Below, piece after piece: positions 25,905 through 34,559 of a DNA stretch of 64,000 nucleotides (position 1 is the stretch's first letter; each line of letters opens with the position of its first letter). Source of the stretch: Agrococcus sp. Marseille-P2731. GTDB lineage: Bacteria; Actinomycetota; Actinomycetes; Actinomycetales; Microbacteriaceae. The stretch spans positions 930,001 to 994,000 of the forward strand of contig NZ_FPEG01000003.1 of NCBI RefSeq assembly GCF_900117395.1, read 5' to 3'. A program made the position numbers and the translations under genes. The notes below the pieces were generated by a model, which did no database searches, had not been told where the DNA came from, and saw only the letters and a program-made list of their open reading frames with translations.

Positions 25905-26561
25905 TCAGGGTCTGAGCCCCGCCTCGCGCGCCACGATCGAGGCCTGCAGACGGGTCGAGCACCCGAGCTTCGCGAGCACGCGCGACACGTGCGTCTTCGC
26001 CGTCGCGGCGCTGATACCGAGCCGCTGCGCGAGCTCGGCGTTCGAGAGCCCGTCGCCGAGCGCTGTGAGCACCTCGCGCTCGCGCTCGGTGAGCGCGGCG
26101 ACACCCGGATGCTCGATCGGCTCAGGCGGCTGGGGAGCTGCCGCGAACGCATCGAGCACGCGGCGGGTCACCTCTGGCGCCATGACCCCCTCGCCGCGCG
26201 CGACGCGACGCACGGCGTCGACGAGCGTCGCGGCATCCGCCGACTTGAGCAGGAAACCCGCGGCTCCCGCACGCAGAGCGTCGAAGACGTAGTCGTCGAG
26301 GTCGAAGGTCGTGAGCACGAGCACGTGCGCGAGCCGCTCGGCGACGATCGCGCGCGTCGCCGCGATGCCGTCGGTGCCGGGCATGCGCACATCCATGAGC
26401 ACGACGTCGGGCCGCAGCGCGCGAGCGTTCCGCACCGCGGCGGCGCCGTCGCCCGCCTCGCCGACGACGTCGAGGCCTGCGGCCTCGAGCAGCAGCCGCA
26501 GACCACCCCGGATCGCCTCGTGATCGTCTGCGATGATCACGCGCGTCGCGGCGTCGCTCAC
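25905..26561 (-). CDS. NarL/LuxR-type response regulator
   Basis: 218 residues from GTG at 26561. The receiver domain has Asp12/Asp13 and phosphoacceptor Asp57 ([13 protein letters not shown]), with LTTF and the lysine in GFLLKSA. A C-terminal LuxR helix-turn-helix follows ([20 protein letters not shown]). Its start overlaps the kinase stop by 4 bp, so the pair is translationally coupled. Target genes unknown; nothing adjacent is obviously controlled. Confidence 0.94.
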   Translation of the reverse strand: MSDAATRVIIADDHEAIRGGLRLLLEAAGLDVVGEAGDGAAAVRNARALRPDVVLMDVRMPGTDGIAATRAIVAERLAHVLVLTTFDLDDYVFDALRAGAAGFLLKSADAATLVDAVRRVARGEGVMAPEVTRRVLDAFAAAPQPPEPIEHPGVAALTEREREVLTALGDGLSNAELAQRLGISAATAKTHVSRVLAKLGCSTRLQASIVAREAGLRP

Positions 26562-27793
26562 GATCGCAGCGGCAGCGTCGCCCGCACCGTCCATCGCGCA
26601 CCTCCCTCGGTGGTCGCGCCGTCACCGGCGCCGCGGCCGCGACCGTTAGCATCGCCGCGACCGCCGCCGGGATCGATGTCGTCCGGCCCGGCGCTGAGGT
26701 CACCGCCGAGCGCGAGCGCGCGTTCGCGCATCATGCGCACCCCGAGGCCCGCCGAGGGCGGTGCAGCCAGGCGACCGGACACATCCATCGCCGAGTCGAT
26801 TCGGAGCGCCATGGCGCCGCGCGCGTGCGAGATGTGCACGGTGACGGGGGAGCCAGGCGCGTGCTTCATGGCGTTCGTGAGCGATTCCTGCAGGATGCGC
26901 CCCGCTGCTTGGTCGGTCGCCACGGCCATTGCGGGTAGCGTGCCCTCGAGCGAGACCTGCAGACCCCGCTGCCGAGCGCGCTCGACGATGCCCTCCGCGT
27001 CGCTGACCCGGTCGGGTGCCGATGGGGATTCCCCGCCCGAGCGCAGCACCAGGATCATCGAGCGCATCTGCTCCAGGCTGCGCACGCTCGCCGCGCGGAT
27101 GGTCTCGAGTGACGAACGGGGCGCGGTGGGCGCGGCGAGCGCAGCCTCGGTGTGGATCGCGATCGCCGCGAGCTCGCTCGCGATCGCGTCATGGAGGTCG
27201 CGCGCCATGCGGGCTCGCTCCTCGCGCACCACATCCTGCTGCGTCATCGCCGCGAGCCGTTCGAGGTCGTCGGCGCGCGCTGCCTCGAGCGCAGCCCTCG
27301 CACGCTCGCGCTGCACCGCAAGGCCCCACCAGTAGGGCGTGCCGACGATCGCGAACAGCTGCAGCCCCGTGAGCGCCGTCATGCGCAGATCGCCCGTCAG
27401 CGCGAGCACGAGCAGCGTGGCACCGACCGCGAGCCCGGCCACGAGGGCGAGCAGCACTCGCCTGCCGCGGTCGCTCGTGTGCAGCACGGTGCTGTAGATC
27501 GCGTCGATGAGCGCGAGCAGCATGCCGATACCCCCGCCGAGGGCGAGATCGACGCAGCTCAGCACCGCGGTCGCCGCGAGCACCGAGAACGGAGCGCGGC
27601 GCTTGGCGAGCAGCACGAGGCACGCGAGCGCCAGCAGGCCCGCCTGCACCCACGGCACGTGCCCGAGCAGCAGCGGCGGGTCGGAGACGAACGGTGCGTC
27701 GAGCGCGATGAACAGCAGGCCGATCGCGAGCGTGGCCGCAGAGGTCAGCGGGATGCGCCACGCGCGCACGCGTGACGGCAGTGGGCTCGTCAT
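26558..27793 (-). CDS. Sensor histidine kinase (HisKA_3 type)
   Basis: 411 residues from ATG at 27793. Four to six transmembrane helices occupy about 10-155. The dimerisation and phosphoacceptor segment MARDLHDAIASELAAI has the phosphorylated His at 201. The ATPase domain has ILQESLTNAMKHAP (N box) and GLGVRMMRERALALGG (G box). Between G box and the last strand lies a Gly/Asp/Arg-rich insertion (DDIDPGGGRGDANGRGRG), unusual for this domain. No large extracellular sensor is present, so the membrane part itself may sense. Confidence 0.93.
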   Translation of the reverse strand: MTSPLPSRVRAWRIPLTSAATLAIGLLFIALDAPFVSDPPLLLGHVPWVQAGLLALACLVLLAKRRAPFSVLAATAVLSCVDLALGGGIGMLLALIDAIYSTVLHTSDRGRRVLLALVAGLAVGATLLVLALTGDLRMTALTGLQLFAIVGTPYWWGLAVQRERARAALEAARADDLERLAAMTQQDVVREERARMARDLHDAIASELAAIAIHTEAALAAPTAPRSSLETIRAASVRSLEQMRSMILVLRSGGESPSAPDRVSDAEGIVERARQRGLQVSLEGTLPAMAVATDQAAGRILQESLTNAMKHAPGSPVTVHISHARGAMALRIDSAMDVSGRLAAPPSAGLGVRMMRERALALGGDLSAGPDDIDPGGGRGDANGRGRGAGDGATTEGGARWTVRATLPLRS

Positions 27794-27910
27794 GTCCACA
27801 TTCCAGCACGCCGGAGCGCGATAGCCGTCGGCCGAAGGATGCAGTCCGCTCGTCGAGGTCGCACCGTTCGGGTGATGCGCGCGCAGCCGCACCCCCGGGA
27901 GTCTCGAGCC

Positions 27911-28654
27911 GTGGACATTCCCCTGCTGCTCTCCCTCGCTGCGCTCGCACTCGTGGACAGCCTGAGCGTCGGCACGCTGCTCGTGCCGGTGTTCTTCCTC
28001 ATCGCACCTGGCAGCGTGCGCGCCGGCCGCGTGCTGCTCTACCTCGCCGCGATCGCCGGCTTCTACGTCGCCGTTGGGATCGCGCTCGCGAGCGGGGCCG
28101 GCTGGATCGCCGAAGTGCTCGCACCCGTGACCGACAGCGAGCCGGTGCTGTGGCTGCAGCTCGTCACCGGAGCTGCCTTGCTCGCCGGAGCTCTGATCTT
28201 CGGCCGTGCCGCGCCGAAGCCGGGCACCCCCGAGGCGGAAGCGCTGCTGAACCGGCCTTCGCGCCTAGGTCGCTGGCGCGACACGGCGATGGCAGGTGGC
28301 GGTGGCGGCGCGCTCATCGGCATCGCCGTGGCCGCTGGCGCACTCGAGCTCGCGACGATGCTGCCGTACCTCGCAGCGATCGGCATGCTCACCTCGGCTG
28401 CGCTGCCGCTGCCGCAGCTGGTGGCGGCGCTCGCCGGCTACTGCCTCGTGATGATCGTGCCCGCGCTGGCGCTGCTCGCCGGTCGGGTGCTGCTGCGCGG
28501 GCTCGTCGAGCCTGCGCTGCAGCGCCTCGCGCGCTGGCTGCAGCGCAACGGCCCGGAGAACACCGCGTGGATCGTCGGCATCGTCGGGTTCCTCCTCGCG
28601 CGCGACGCCGCTGGCCGGCTCGGCATCGAGGTGCTCGGCGCTTCGTTCGGCTGA
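27911..28654 (+). CDS. GAP family membrane transport protein (LysE-like)
   Basis: 247 residues, six hydrophobic helices, from GTG at 27911 (VDIPLLLSLAALALVDSLSV). DSLSVGTLLVPVFFL in helix 1 is the signature of the actinobacterial GAP/SfLAP family, related to LysE-type exporters and linked to export of lipid-like molecules in mycobacteria. An earlier in-frame start at 27839 lacks a ribosome site. Divergent from the histidine kinase with 117 bp between. Confidence 0.8.
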   Translation: MDIPLLLSLAALALVDSLSVGTLLVPVFFLIAPGSVRAGRVLLYLAAIAGFYVAVGIALASGAGWIAEVLAPVTDSEPVLWLQLVTGAALLAGALIFGRAAPKPGTPEAEALLNRPSRLGRWRDTAMAGGGGGALIGIAVAAGALELATMLPYLAAIGMLTSAALPLPQLVAALAGYCLVMIVPALALLAGRVLLRGLVEPALQRLARWLQRNGPENTAWIVGIVGFLLARDAAGRLGIEVLGASFG

Positions 28655-28720
28655 GGCGACTCGTCGCCAGCGTCTCGCTCCTGCACTGGGGCACTGCGCA
28701 TGCTCTGCCACGATGGGCGC

Positions 28721-29551
28721 ATGCGCGATCTCGTCTCCGTCGACTGGCTGGCCGAGCACCTGGGCGAGGATGACCTGGTCGTCGTCGACGCCTCCATGAG
28801 CCCGCCCGGCTCCGACGCGCCGCTGCCGACCGAGGGCATCCCTGGCGCCGTGCGCTTCGACCTCGAGGGCGCGATGTCCAGGCACGACGAGTCGGATGGG
28901 CTGGGCCCGGTCGGCGTGCACGACATGCCCGCGCCGGCCGACTTCGAGCGCGCGCTGCGCACGCTCGGCCTGCGGGCGGGCGACCGCGTCGTCGCCTACG
29001 ACGCCGCCGGCCTCTTCTCGAGCGCCCGCGCGTGGTGGATGCTGCGTGCCGCAGGGCTCGACGCAGCCGTGCTCGACGGTGGCCTGCCCGCCTGGGTCGC
29101 CGCAGGCCATCCGCGCGCCGAGGTCGGAGCGACCACGGGGCGCCGGGGCGACGTGGCGGTGGTGTGGGACGCGTCGGCGCTGGTCGACGCGGAGGTCACG
29201 GCCGCAGCGCTCCAGTCGGGCGACGCAGCGGTGCTCGACGCGCGCTCCGCGGCGCGGTTCTCGGGCGACGAGCCCGACCCGCGCGAGGGCGTGCGCGCCG
29301 GCCACATGCCGGGCGCTGTCTCGCTGCCGTTCGCCGAGCTTGCCCCCGGCGGCCGCATGCTGCCGATCGAGCAGCTGCGCGAGCGGCTGGGCCAGGCGGC
29401 GGGAGCGCGCCCGATCATCGCGAGCTGCGGCTCGGGCGTGACCGCGTCGGTGCTGGCGCTCGCGGCGACGCTCGTCGGCCGCGAGGCCGCCGTCTACGAC
29501 GGCTCCTGGTCGGAGTGGGGCCACGAGGCCTCGGGCCGACCCGTCGCCTGA
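28721..29551 (+). CDS. Rhodanese-type sulfurtransferase
   Basis: 276 residues with two rhodanese domains. The N-terminal one (VSVDWLAEHLGEDDLVVVDA) is inactive; the C-terminal one carries the catalytic loop ASCGSGVTAS with the persulfide-forming cysteine. It transfers sulfur from thiosulfate or mercaptopyruvate. CGSGVT is the pattern seen in mercaptopyruvate-type enzymes. ATG at 28721 matches the family start; one 21 bp upstream is less likely. Confidence 0.92.
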   Translation: MRDLVSVDWLAEHLGEDDLVVVDASMSPPGSDAPLPTEGIPGAVRFDLEGAMSRHDESDGLGPVGVHDMPAPADFERALRTLGLRAGDRVVAYDAAGLFSSARAWWMLRAAGLDAAVLDGGLPAWVAAGHPRAEVGATTGRRGDVAVVWDASALVDAEVTAAALQSGDAAVLDARSAARFSGDEPDPREGVRAGHMPGAVSLPFAELAPGGRMLPIEQLRERLGQAAGARPIIASCGSGVTASVLALAATLVGREAAVYDGSWSEWGHEASGRPVA

Positions 29552-29626
29552 AGCTGCATCGGGCAGCCGCCCCGACACACCTCGCGCGAGATTTGATCCA
29601 TTCACGATAAGCGCTACGGTGGAGCC

Positions 29627-30049
29627 ATGACCGAGAGCGACACCGAGCTGCTGCGGGGGCGGGGTCTGCGCGTGACGCAGGGCCGGCTCGCGGTGCTCGG
29701 CGCGCTCGAGCGGATGCCGCACGCCGATGCCGACGCGGTGCACCGCGCGCTCGCCGGTGCAGGCTCCGACCTCAGCGTGCAGTCGGTGCACAACGTGCTG
29801 GGCGACCTCACGGCCGCCGGTGTGCTGCGCCGCTTCGAGCCCGAGCGGCAGGCGGCGCGCTACGAGCGGCGCATCGACGACAACCACCACCACGCGGTCT
29901 GCTCGAGCTGCGGCAGGGTCGAGGACGTCGACTGCGTCGTCGGCGCAGCACCGTGCCTGCACGCCGACGCTCCGCCAGGGTTCGCGGTGCGCACCGCCGA
30001 GGTGACGTTCGTCGGCGTCTGCGCCGACTGCGTCGAGGCAGCCGCCTGA
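29627..30049 (+). CDS. Fur family regulator, probably peroxide-sensing (PerR/FurA type)
   Basis: 140 residues. The N-terminal winged helix ([36 protein letters not shown]) leads to the metal-binding dimer domain with [10 protein letters not shown] and GVCADC (structural zinc). It is 143 bp before a catalase gene on the same strand, the arrangement of FurA/PerR repressors that control their adjacent peroxidase. TTGATC (29593-29598) and TACGGT (29615-29620), 16 bp apart, could be its promoter. Sensing of peroxide is inferred from context. Confidence 0.88.
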   Translation: MTESDTELLRGRGLRVTQGRLAVLGALERMPHADADAVHRALAGAGSDLSVQSVHNVLGDLTAAGVLRRFEPERQAARYERRIDDNHHHAVCSSCGRVEDVDCVVGAAPCLHADAPPGFAVRTAEVTFVGVCADCVEAAA

Positions 30050-30192
30050 CTGCACCGCACGGCCACCGCACCCGCCCGGGCGACGGAGCCCATCCGCCGC
30101 ATCGCCCGGCAGCACGCAGCGCGGCGCGCTCGCGCCCTCGTGCGACCACCGACCACCAGAGCCTGACCCACGACCGAGACGGAAGAGGATCC

Positions 30193-31698
30193 ATGACGAC
30201 ACCCACCACGAACAGCGTCGGCACCCCCATCGCGAGCGACGCTCACTCGCAGAGCGTCGGCGCCGAGGGCGCCATCGCGCTCACCGATCACTACCTGGTC
30301 GAGAAGCTCGCCCACTTCAACCGCGAGCGCGTGCCCGAGCGCGTGGTGCACGCCAAGGGCGGCGGCGCCTTCGGCACCTTCGTCACGACGCACGACGTCT
30401 CGCAGTACACCCGCGCGGCGCTCTTCCAGCAGGGCGCCGAGACCGAGATGCTCGCGCGCTTCTCGACCGTCGCCGGCGAGCAGGGCAGCCCCGACACCTG
30501 GCGCGACCCGCGCGGCTTCGCGCTCAAGTTCTACACGAGCGAGGGCAACTACGACCTCGTCGGCAACAACACGCCCGTCTTCTTCATCCGAGACGGGATC
30601 AAGTTCCCCGACTTCATCCACTCGCAGAAGCGCCTGCCCGGTAGCCACCTGCGCGACAACGACATGCAGTGGGACTTCTGGACGCTCTCGCCCGAGTCTG
30701 CGCACCAGGTCACCTGGCTGATGGGCGACCGCGGGCTGCCGAAGACCTGGCGCAACATGGACGGCTTCGGCTCGCACACCTACCAGTGGATCAACGCCGC
30801 GGGTGAGCGCTTCTGGGTGAAGTACCGCTTCAAGACCAACCAGGGCAACGACTTCCTCACGCAGGAGGAGGCCGACCAGCTCGCCGGCAGCGACGCCGAC
30901 CACCACATCCGGGACCTGTACACCGCGATCGAGCGGGGCGATCACCCCTCGTGGACCCTCTCGGTGCAGGTGATGCCCTACGCGGATGCGAAGAGCTACC
31001 GCTTCAACCCCTTCGACCTGACGAAGGTGTGGCCGCACGCCGACTACCCGCTCATCGAGGTCGGTCAGATGACGCTGGACCGCAACCCCGAGAACTACTT
31101 CGCCGAGATCGAGCAGGCGGCCTTCAGCCCCGCGCACTTCGTGCCGGGCATCAACGGCAGCCCCGACAAGATGCTGCAGGCGCGCATCTTCAGCTACGCC
31201 GACGCGCAGCGCTACCGCGTGGGCGTCAACCACGCGGAGCTGCCCGTCAACGCCGCGAAGACCGAGGTGCGCTCCTACGACAAGGAGGGCTCGATGCGCA
31301 CGCGCTTCCGCCCCGCGGACCAGCCCGTCTACGCGCCGAACTCCTTCGGCGGGCCGGCGGCGGATGCGGCTGCGGCAGGCGACGACGGCGGCTGGGTGTC
31401 GGACGGCGAGCTCGTGCGCGTCGCCCACACCCTCCACCCCGAGGACGACGACTTCGGCCAGCCCGGCACGCTCTACCGCGAGGTGCTGGATGACGAGGAG
31501 CGCGCACGCCTGGTGGAGAACATCGTGGGCCACGTCGGCAAGACGCGCGTACCCGCGATCCGCGAGCGAGCCATCCAGTACTGGAAGAACGTCGACGCCG
31601 ACCTCGGTGCGCGCGTCGAGGCCGGACTGACGCCCATCGACCACCCGCGCACGCGCCTCGCGGGCGACCCGGAGCCCGCGCCCATCGGCACGACGTGA
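30193..31698 (+). CDS. katA: Monofunctional haem catalase
   Basis: Breaks down hydrogen peroxide. 501 residues, the small-subunit type. Catalytic His53 ([14 protein letters not shown]) and Asn125 ([13 protein letters not shown]) are present, and the haem-ligand tyrosine lies in the [17 protein letters not shown] segment. ATG at 30193 follows GGAAGAGGATCC. Expected to be repressed by the Fur-type regulator just upstream. Confidence 0.96.
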   Translation: MTTPTTNSVGTPIASDAHSQSVGAEGAIALTDHYLVEKLAHFNRERVPERVVHAKGGGAFGTFVTTHDVSQYTRAALFQQGAETEMLARFSTVAGEQGSPDTWRDPRGFALKFYTSEGNYDLVGNNTPVFFIRDGIKFPDFIHSQKRLPGSHLRDNDMQWDFWTLSPESAHQVTWLMGDRGLPKTWRNMDGFGSHTYQWINAAGERFWVKYRFKTNQGNDFLTQEEADQLAGSDADHHIRDLYTAIERGDHPSWTLSVQVMPYADAKSYRFNPFDLTKVWPHADYPLIEVGQMTLDRNPENYFAEIEQAAFSPAHFVPGINGSPDKMLQARIFSYADAQRYRVGVNHAELPVNAAKTEVRSYDKEGSMRTRFRPADQPVYAPNSFGGPAADAAAAGDDGGWVSDGELVRVAHTLHPEDDDFGQPGTLYREVLDDEERARLVENIVGHVGKTRVPAIRERAIQYWKNVDADLGARVEAGLTPIDHPRTRLAGDPEPAPIGTT

Positions 31699-31731
31699 TC
31701 GCCGGCGAGCCGAGCGCTCGCCCGTCGCGCT

Positions 31732-31776
31732 GAGCACGAGAGGCCCGCACCTGCACGGTGCGGGCCTCTCGTGCTC
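31732..31776. terminator. 20-bp-stem hairpin between katA and the toxin operon
   Basis: GAGCACGAGAGGCCCGCACC (31732-31751) pairs perfectly with 31757-31776 over a 5-base loop. It serves converging transcripts; no T-run. Confidence 0.82.
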
Positions 31777-31782
31777 GGTGGA

Positions 31783-32451
31783 CTACAGGAGGCCGTGCGC
31801 CCGCACGGATCCGTCTGCCTGATCCACCAGCACGCGGATGTCGTCGCCCTGGATGACCGCTGCGATCCCGGCGGGCGCTGCCGCCGCGCGGACGATCGCC
31901 GGCCGCAGCAGCTGCACCATCCAGGCGGAGAGCTTCTCCTGCTGCTCCGGATCCCAGGTGCCGGGCTCGTCGGCGTGCGGTTCGATGAACCACCCGGAGT
32001 CGCCGGCACCCGGATGCTCGACGCGCGACATCGTGAGGAGCTCGCAGCGCTGCCAACCGGCGACGGCGAGGAAGGTGTCGTCAGAGCGGATGGGCTGTGC
32101 GGGCAGTGCGATCGCCCGTGCGACGCGCTCCCAGGCAGCCTCGATGGAGAGCACGGTCGTCAGATCGGTCGTCCGGCGCTCCAGGGGCTCCGCATCGAAG
32201 TCGGGGACCTCGAGCACGAGGCCCTGCCCGTCGCGTCGAACGGTCAACGGGCTCCAGGGGCGCTCGATCGTGGCTCCGTCGCGCACCGCATCGGCCTGCT
32301 CGGCGAGCTGTGCGAGCAGGGACTCGAGCCGTGGACGCAGCGAAGCCGCCGCACGCCCCCGCACCGCCGCGCCGCCGACCTGCCGGACGACGTCGACGGG
32401 CTGCGGCCCGCGGGGCGGGAGGGTGAAGGAGAACTCCTGACGCGCCGTCAT
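31783..32451 (-). CDS. Unknown protein, last gene of the toxin-immunity operon
   Basis: 222 residues, no signal peptide and no membrane helix. An N-terminal helical part (RPRLESLLAQLAEQADAVRD) precedes an alpha-beta part with GAGDSGWFIEPHADEPGTW and AAVIQGDDIRVLVDQADG. The DSGW motif recalls Imm33/DUF2185-like immunity domains, but the match is too weak to assign. It starts 4 bp after the Tdi1-like gene, so it is translated from the same message. A second immunity protein or a toxin-handling factor is the main hypothesis. Confidence 0.7.
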   Translation of the reverse strand: MTARQEFSFTLPPRGPQPVDVVRQVGGAAVRGRAAASLRPRLESLLAQLAEQADAVRDGATIERPWSPLTVRRDGQGLVLEVPDFDAEPLERRTTDLTTVLSIEAAWERVARAIALPAQPIRSDDTFLAVAGWQRCELLTMSRVEHPGAGDSGWFIEPHADEPGTWDPEQQEKLSAWMVQLLRPAIVRAAAAPAGIAAVIQGDDIRVLVDQADGSVRAHGLL

Positions 32452-32455
32452 GCGG

Positions 32456-33016
32456 TCAGTGCTCGATGCGGCCCTGGAACTCGACCATCATGCGGATGGC
32501 CTCGATCGTCTTGCGCGGCTTCAGGTTCGCGACCTTCTTCTTGCCGCCGAGCGACAGCAGCGGCACGAACACGAAGGACTCGTCGAAGCCGGGCGCGCCG
32601 TGCGCCTGCACCGCCTCCGGGAAGAGGCCCCAGTCGAACAGGAACGCGAGGTGCTTCGCACCGCCGGCGCGGACGGGGGTGAAGAACGCCTGCATCGACG
32701 AGCCCACGCCCCTGAGCCGCTCCTCGCGGTAGATCAGGGCGATGAGGCCGGAGCCGGGCTCCCAGGTGATGAGGTCGCCGAGGCCGGTGACCATGACGGG
32801 GATCGACTCGGTGGAGTCCACCACTCGGCCGATGCAGTCGCCGACGCCGTCCTCGTACTGCTGCGGATCGATGATGCGGATGAAGCCCTCGGCGAAGGTG
32901 CCCGTCCCGTACTGCTCCCAGATCTCGACGAGCTCTGCCGGGACCCGGTCGCGATAGCGCGCGATGACCTCTGGGGCGAGGGGGGCGTGCGCGACGAAGT
33001 CAGGGATCTCGATCAT
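32456..33016 (-). CDS. Tdi1-like immunity protein (GAD-like plus DUF1851)
   Basis: 186 residues. The N-terminal GAD-like part (LAPEVIARYRDRVPAELVEI then WEQYGTGTFAEGFIRIIDP) and the C-terminal DUF1851-like part (FDESFVFVPLLSLGGKKKVA) are the two domains of Tdi1, the antidote to the Tde1 DNase of Agrobacterium type VI secretion. Cytosolic, no signal. ATG at 33016 lies 22 bp after the toxin stop. Presumably binds and blocks the adjacent Ntox15 toxin. Confidence 0.85.
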   Translation of the reverse strand: MIEIPDFVAHAPLAPEVIARYRDRVPAELVEIWEQYGTGTFAEGFIRIIDPQQYEDGVGDCIGRVVDSTESIPVMVTGLGDLITWEPGSGLIALIYREERLRGVGSSMQAFFTPVRAGGAKHLAFLFDWGLFPEAVQAHGAPGFDESFVFVPLLSLGGKKKVANLKPRKTIEAIRMMVEFQGRIEH

Positions 33017-33038
33017 GGTTCCAACCTAGCGAGGGTCG

Positions 33039-33725
33039 TCACGGCAGCTGGGTGACGTTCATGAAGACGGTGGACAGGTCGATGCCGGGGTTGCTCTGCA
33101 CGAAGTCCGCGACCGCGATGTCGATCTGGCGGATGCGCGAGCTCCACTGCCCGCCGATGGACGAGTTGATGCCGCCGGCGCCCAGCCCCGAGATGTCGGT
33201 GACGTTGCCGCCGGCGACGCCGTCGAGCCGATGGAGCGCGGCCTGGCTGCTCATCCAGCTGCTCGTCTGGGCCAGGGCATCGTCGTAGTCGACCCCTGCG
33301 TCGAGGAGCTCGGTCAGGTGATCGATCTCTGCCTGGTCGCGCGCCGCCTGCTGCGCCGCGCGGGATGCGCTGGGCCTGCCGCCGTCGGCGTAGCGACCGC
33401 GGCGCGCGATCCACTCGAGCATCGACATGTCCTGCAGCGTGTCCAGCTGCTCGCGCACCTGGTCGTCGAACTCGCCCTGGTCGTAGCCGCGCCGATTGCG
33501 GAAGCCGGGGATGTCGACGTCGAGCTCGGTGCGGCGGTGCGGCGGCACGTCGTGGCGCCGCACGCGGCTCGCGAGCTCGAGGTCCTTGTCCTTGATCGCC
33601 TTCGACATCGCGACGATCTTCTTCTTCGCGCGCGTCGACTGCCGCGAGACGCCTCGCGCGATCTGCGGCAGCACCTCCTGCAGCGCGTCGACGGCTTGCT
33701 TCGTGATGATCTTGAGCTGCGACAT
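33039..33725 (-). CDS. Ntox15-type nuclease toxin (Tde1 family)
   Basis: 228 residues. A basic N-terminal stretch (1-65) leads into the toxin domain: SMLEWIARRGRYADGGRPSA, then ALHRLDGVAGG with the family's HxxD catalytic motif (His165, Asp168), then GGINSSIGGQW. These blocks match the Ntox15 domain of Tde1, a DNase whose HxxD residues are needed for toxicity. The ATG at 33725 lies in frame with, and one codon beyond, the TAG stop of the delivery gene. GGAG, 6 bp upstream, is a good ribosome site. Confidence 0.87.
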   Translation of the reverse strand: MSQLKIITKQAVDALQEVLPQIARGVSRQSTRAKKKIVAMSKAIKDKDLELASRVRRHDVPPHRRTELDVDIPGFRNRRGYDQGEFDDQVREQLDTLQDMSMLEWIARRGRYADGGRPSASRAAQQAARDQAEIDHLTELLDAGVDYDDALAQTSSWMSSQAALHRLDGVAGGNVTDISGLGAGGINSSIGGQWSSRIRQIDIAVADFVQSNPGIDLSTVFMNVTQLP

Positions 33726-33728
33726 CGA

Positions 33729-34448
33729 CTACTCCGTGAAGATCTGGCAGGAGGAGAGCTGCGTGAGGAAGTCGTCGGCGAGCGCCTCCTGGTCGCTCGC
33801 GTTGCTCTCGAGGTCGTTCGCGGCGGTGTCGAGCGCATCGAGGTCGGCGCCGAACTTGTCGACGTCGCCGACCTGGCCCTCGACGATCGGCGAGTCGAGC
33901 ATCGCCATCACCGCGGGCACCGCCTGGTTGAACAGGGGCTCAATGATCATCGGCAGCAGCTGCTGCGCGAGCTGGTCGATGGCGATGTTCGTCGCGACGT
34001 CGAGCAGCTTCTTGCGCAGCGCGATGATGGCGGCGTTCGCCGCGAGGCTCGCGCCGAGCGTGAAGACCGCGCTCGCTGCCGCGGCAGCGATCTGCGCGGC
34101 GGTGATGACGAGCTCGGCGATCACCTTGACCTTGAGCGCGAAGACGGCGTCGGCCGCGATGTCGACGCCGCTCGCCGCCGGCTCCAGCACATCGATGAGC
34201 TTCTGGATGTTCTGCGACTTGTTGGTGTCCCAGGCGTTGCCGAACGACTGGGCGGCCTGCGCCTTCATCGCGGAGCCGACGTCGTTCTTGATGCGCGAGT
34301 CCGCGACCTCGATGGTTCCCTCGACATCGGCGCAGAACGTGCGGATGATGCCCGCAGCCCGGCGCATCTCGTCCTCGTCGAGCGGAGGCCAGTCGTACCC
34401 GAGCATGTCGAGCACCCAGACGAGCTCACCCGGCAGGTTCATCGCCAT
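33729..34448 (-). CDS. CpnT/WXG100-like delivery module
   Basis: 239 residues. The N-terminus (LPGELVWVLDMLGYDWPPLD, then EDEMRRAAGIIRTFCADVE) is the CpnT-like/WXG100_2 domain found at the head of actinobacterial toxins exported by type VII secretion. A hydrophobic helical stretch follows (about 105-150). The TAG stop is followed in the same frame by TCG and then the toxin ATG, so this looks like the front half of what is usually one fused protein. First gene of the operon; the purB terminator lies just upstream. Confidence 0.82.
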   Translation of the reverse strand: MAMNLPGELVWVLDMLGYDWPPLDEDEMRRAAGIIRTFCADVEGTIEVADSRIKNDVGSAMKAQAAQSFGNAWDTNKSQNIQKLIDVLEPAASGVDIAADAVFALKVKVIAELVITAAQIAAAAASAVFTLGASLAANAAIIALRKKLLDVATNIAIDQLAQQLLPMIIEPLFNQAVPAVMAMLDSPIVEGQVGDVDKFGADLDALDTAANDLESNASDQEALADDFLTQLSSCQIFTE

Positions 34449-34498
34449 GTCACACCACCCCTATCGAACCGATGTGCTCACGCTAGGGCGATCGCCCG

Positions 34499-34534
34499 GC
34501 CGACGCGATGGGCAGAACTACCCGTCGCGTCGGC
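34499..34534 (-). terminator. Hairpin between purB and the toxin operon
   Basis: GCCGACGCGA (34499-34508) pairs with TCGCGTCGGC (34525-34534); a further GGG/CCC pairing lies inside. It stands 25 bp after the purB stop and about 50 bp before the delivery gene start. Confidence 0.6.
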
Positions 34535-34559
34535 GGGGCCGGGTGCAGAGCCGAGCGGC

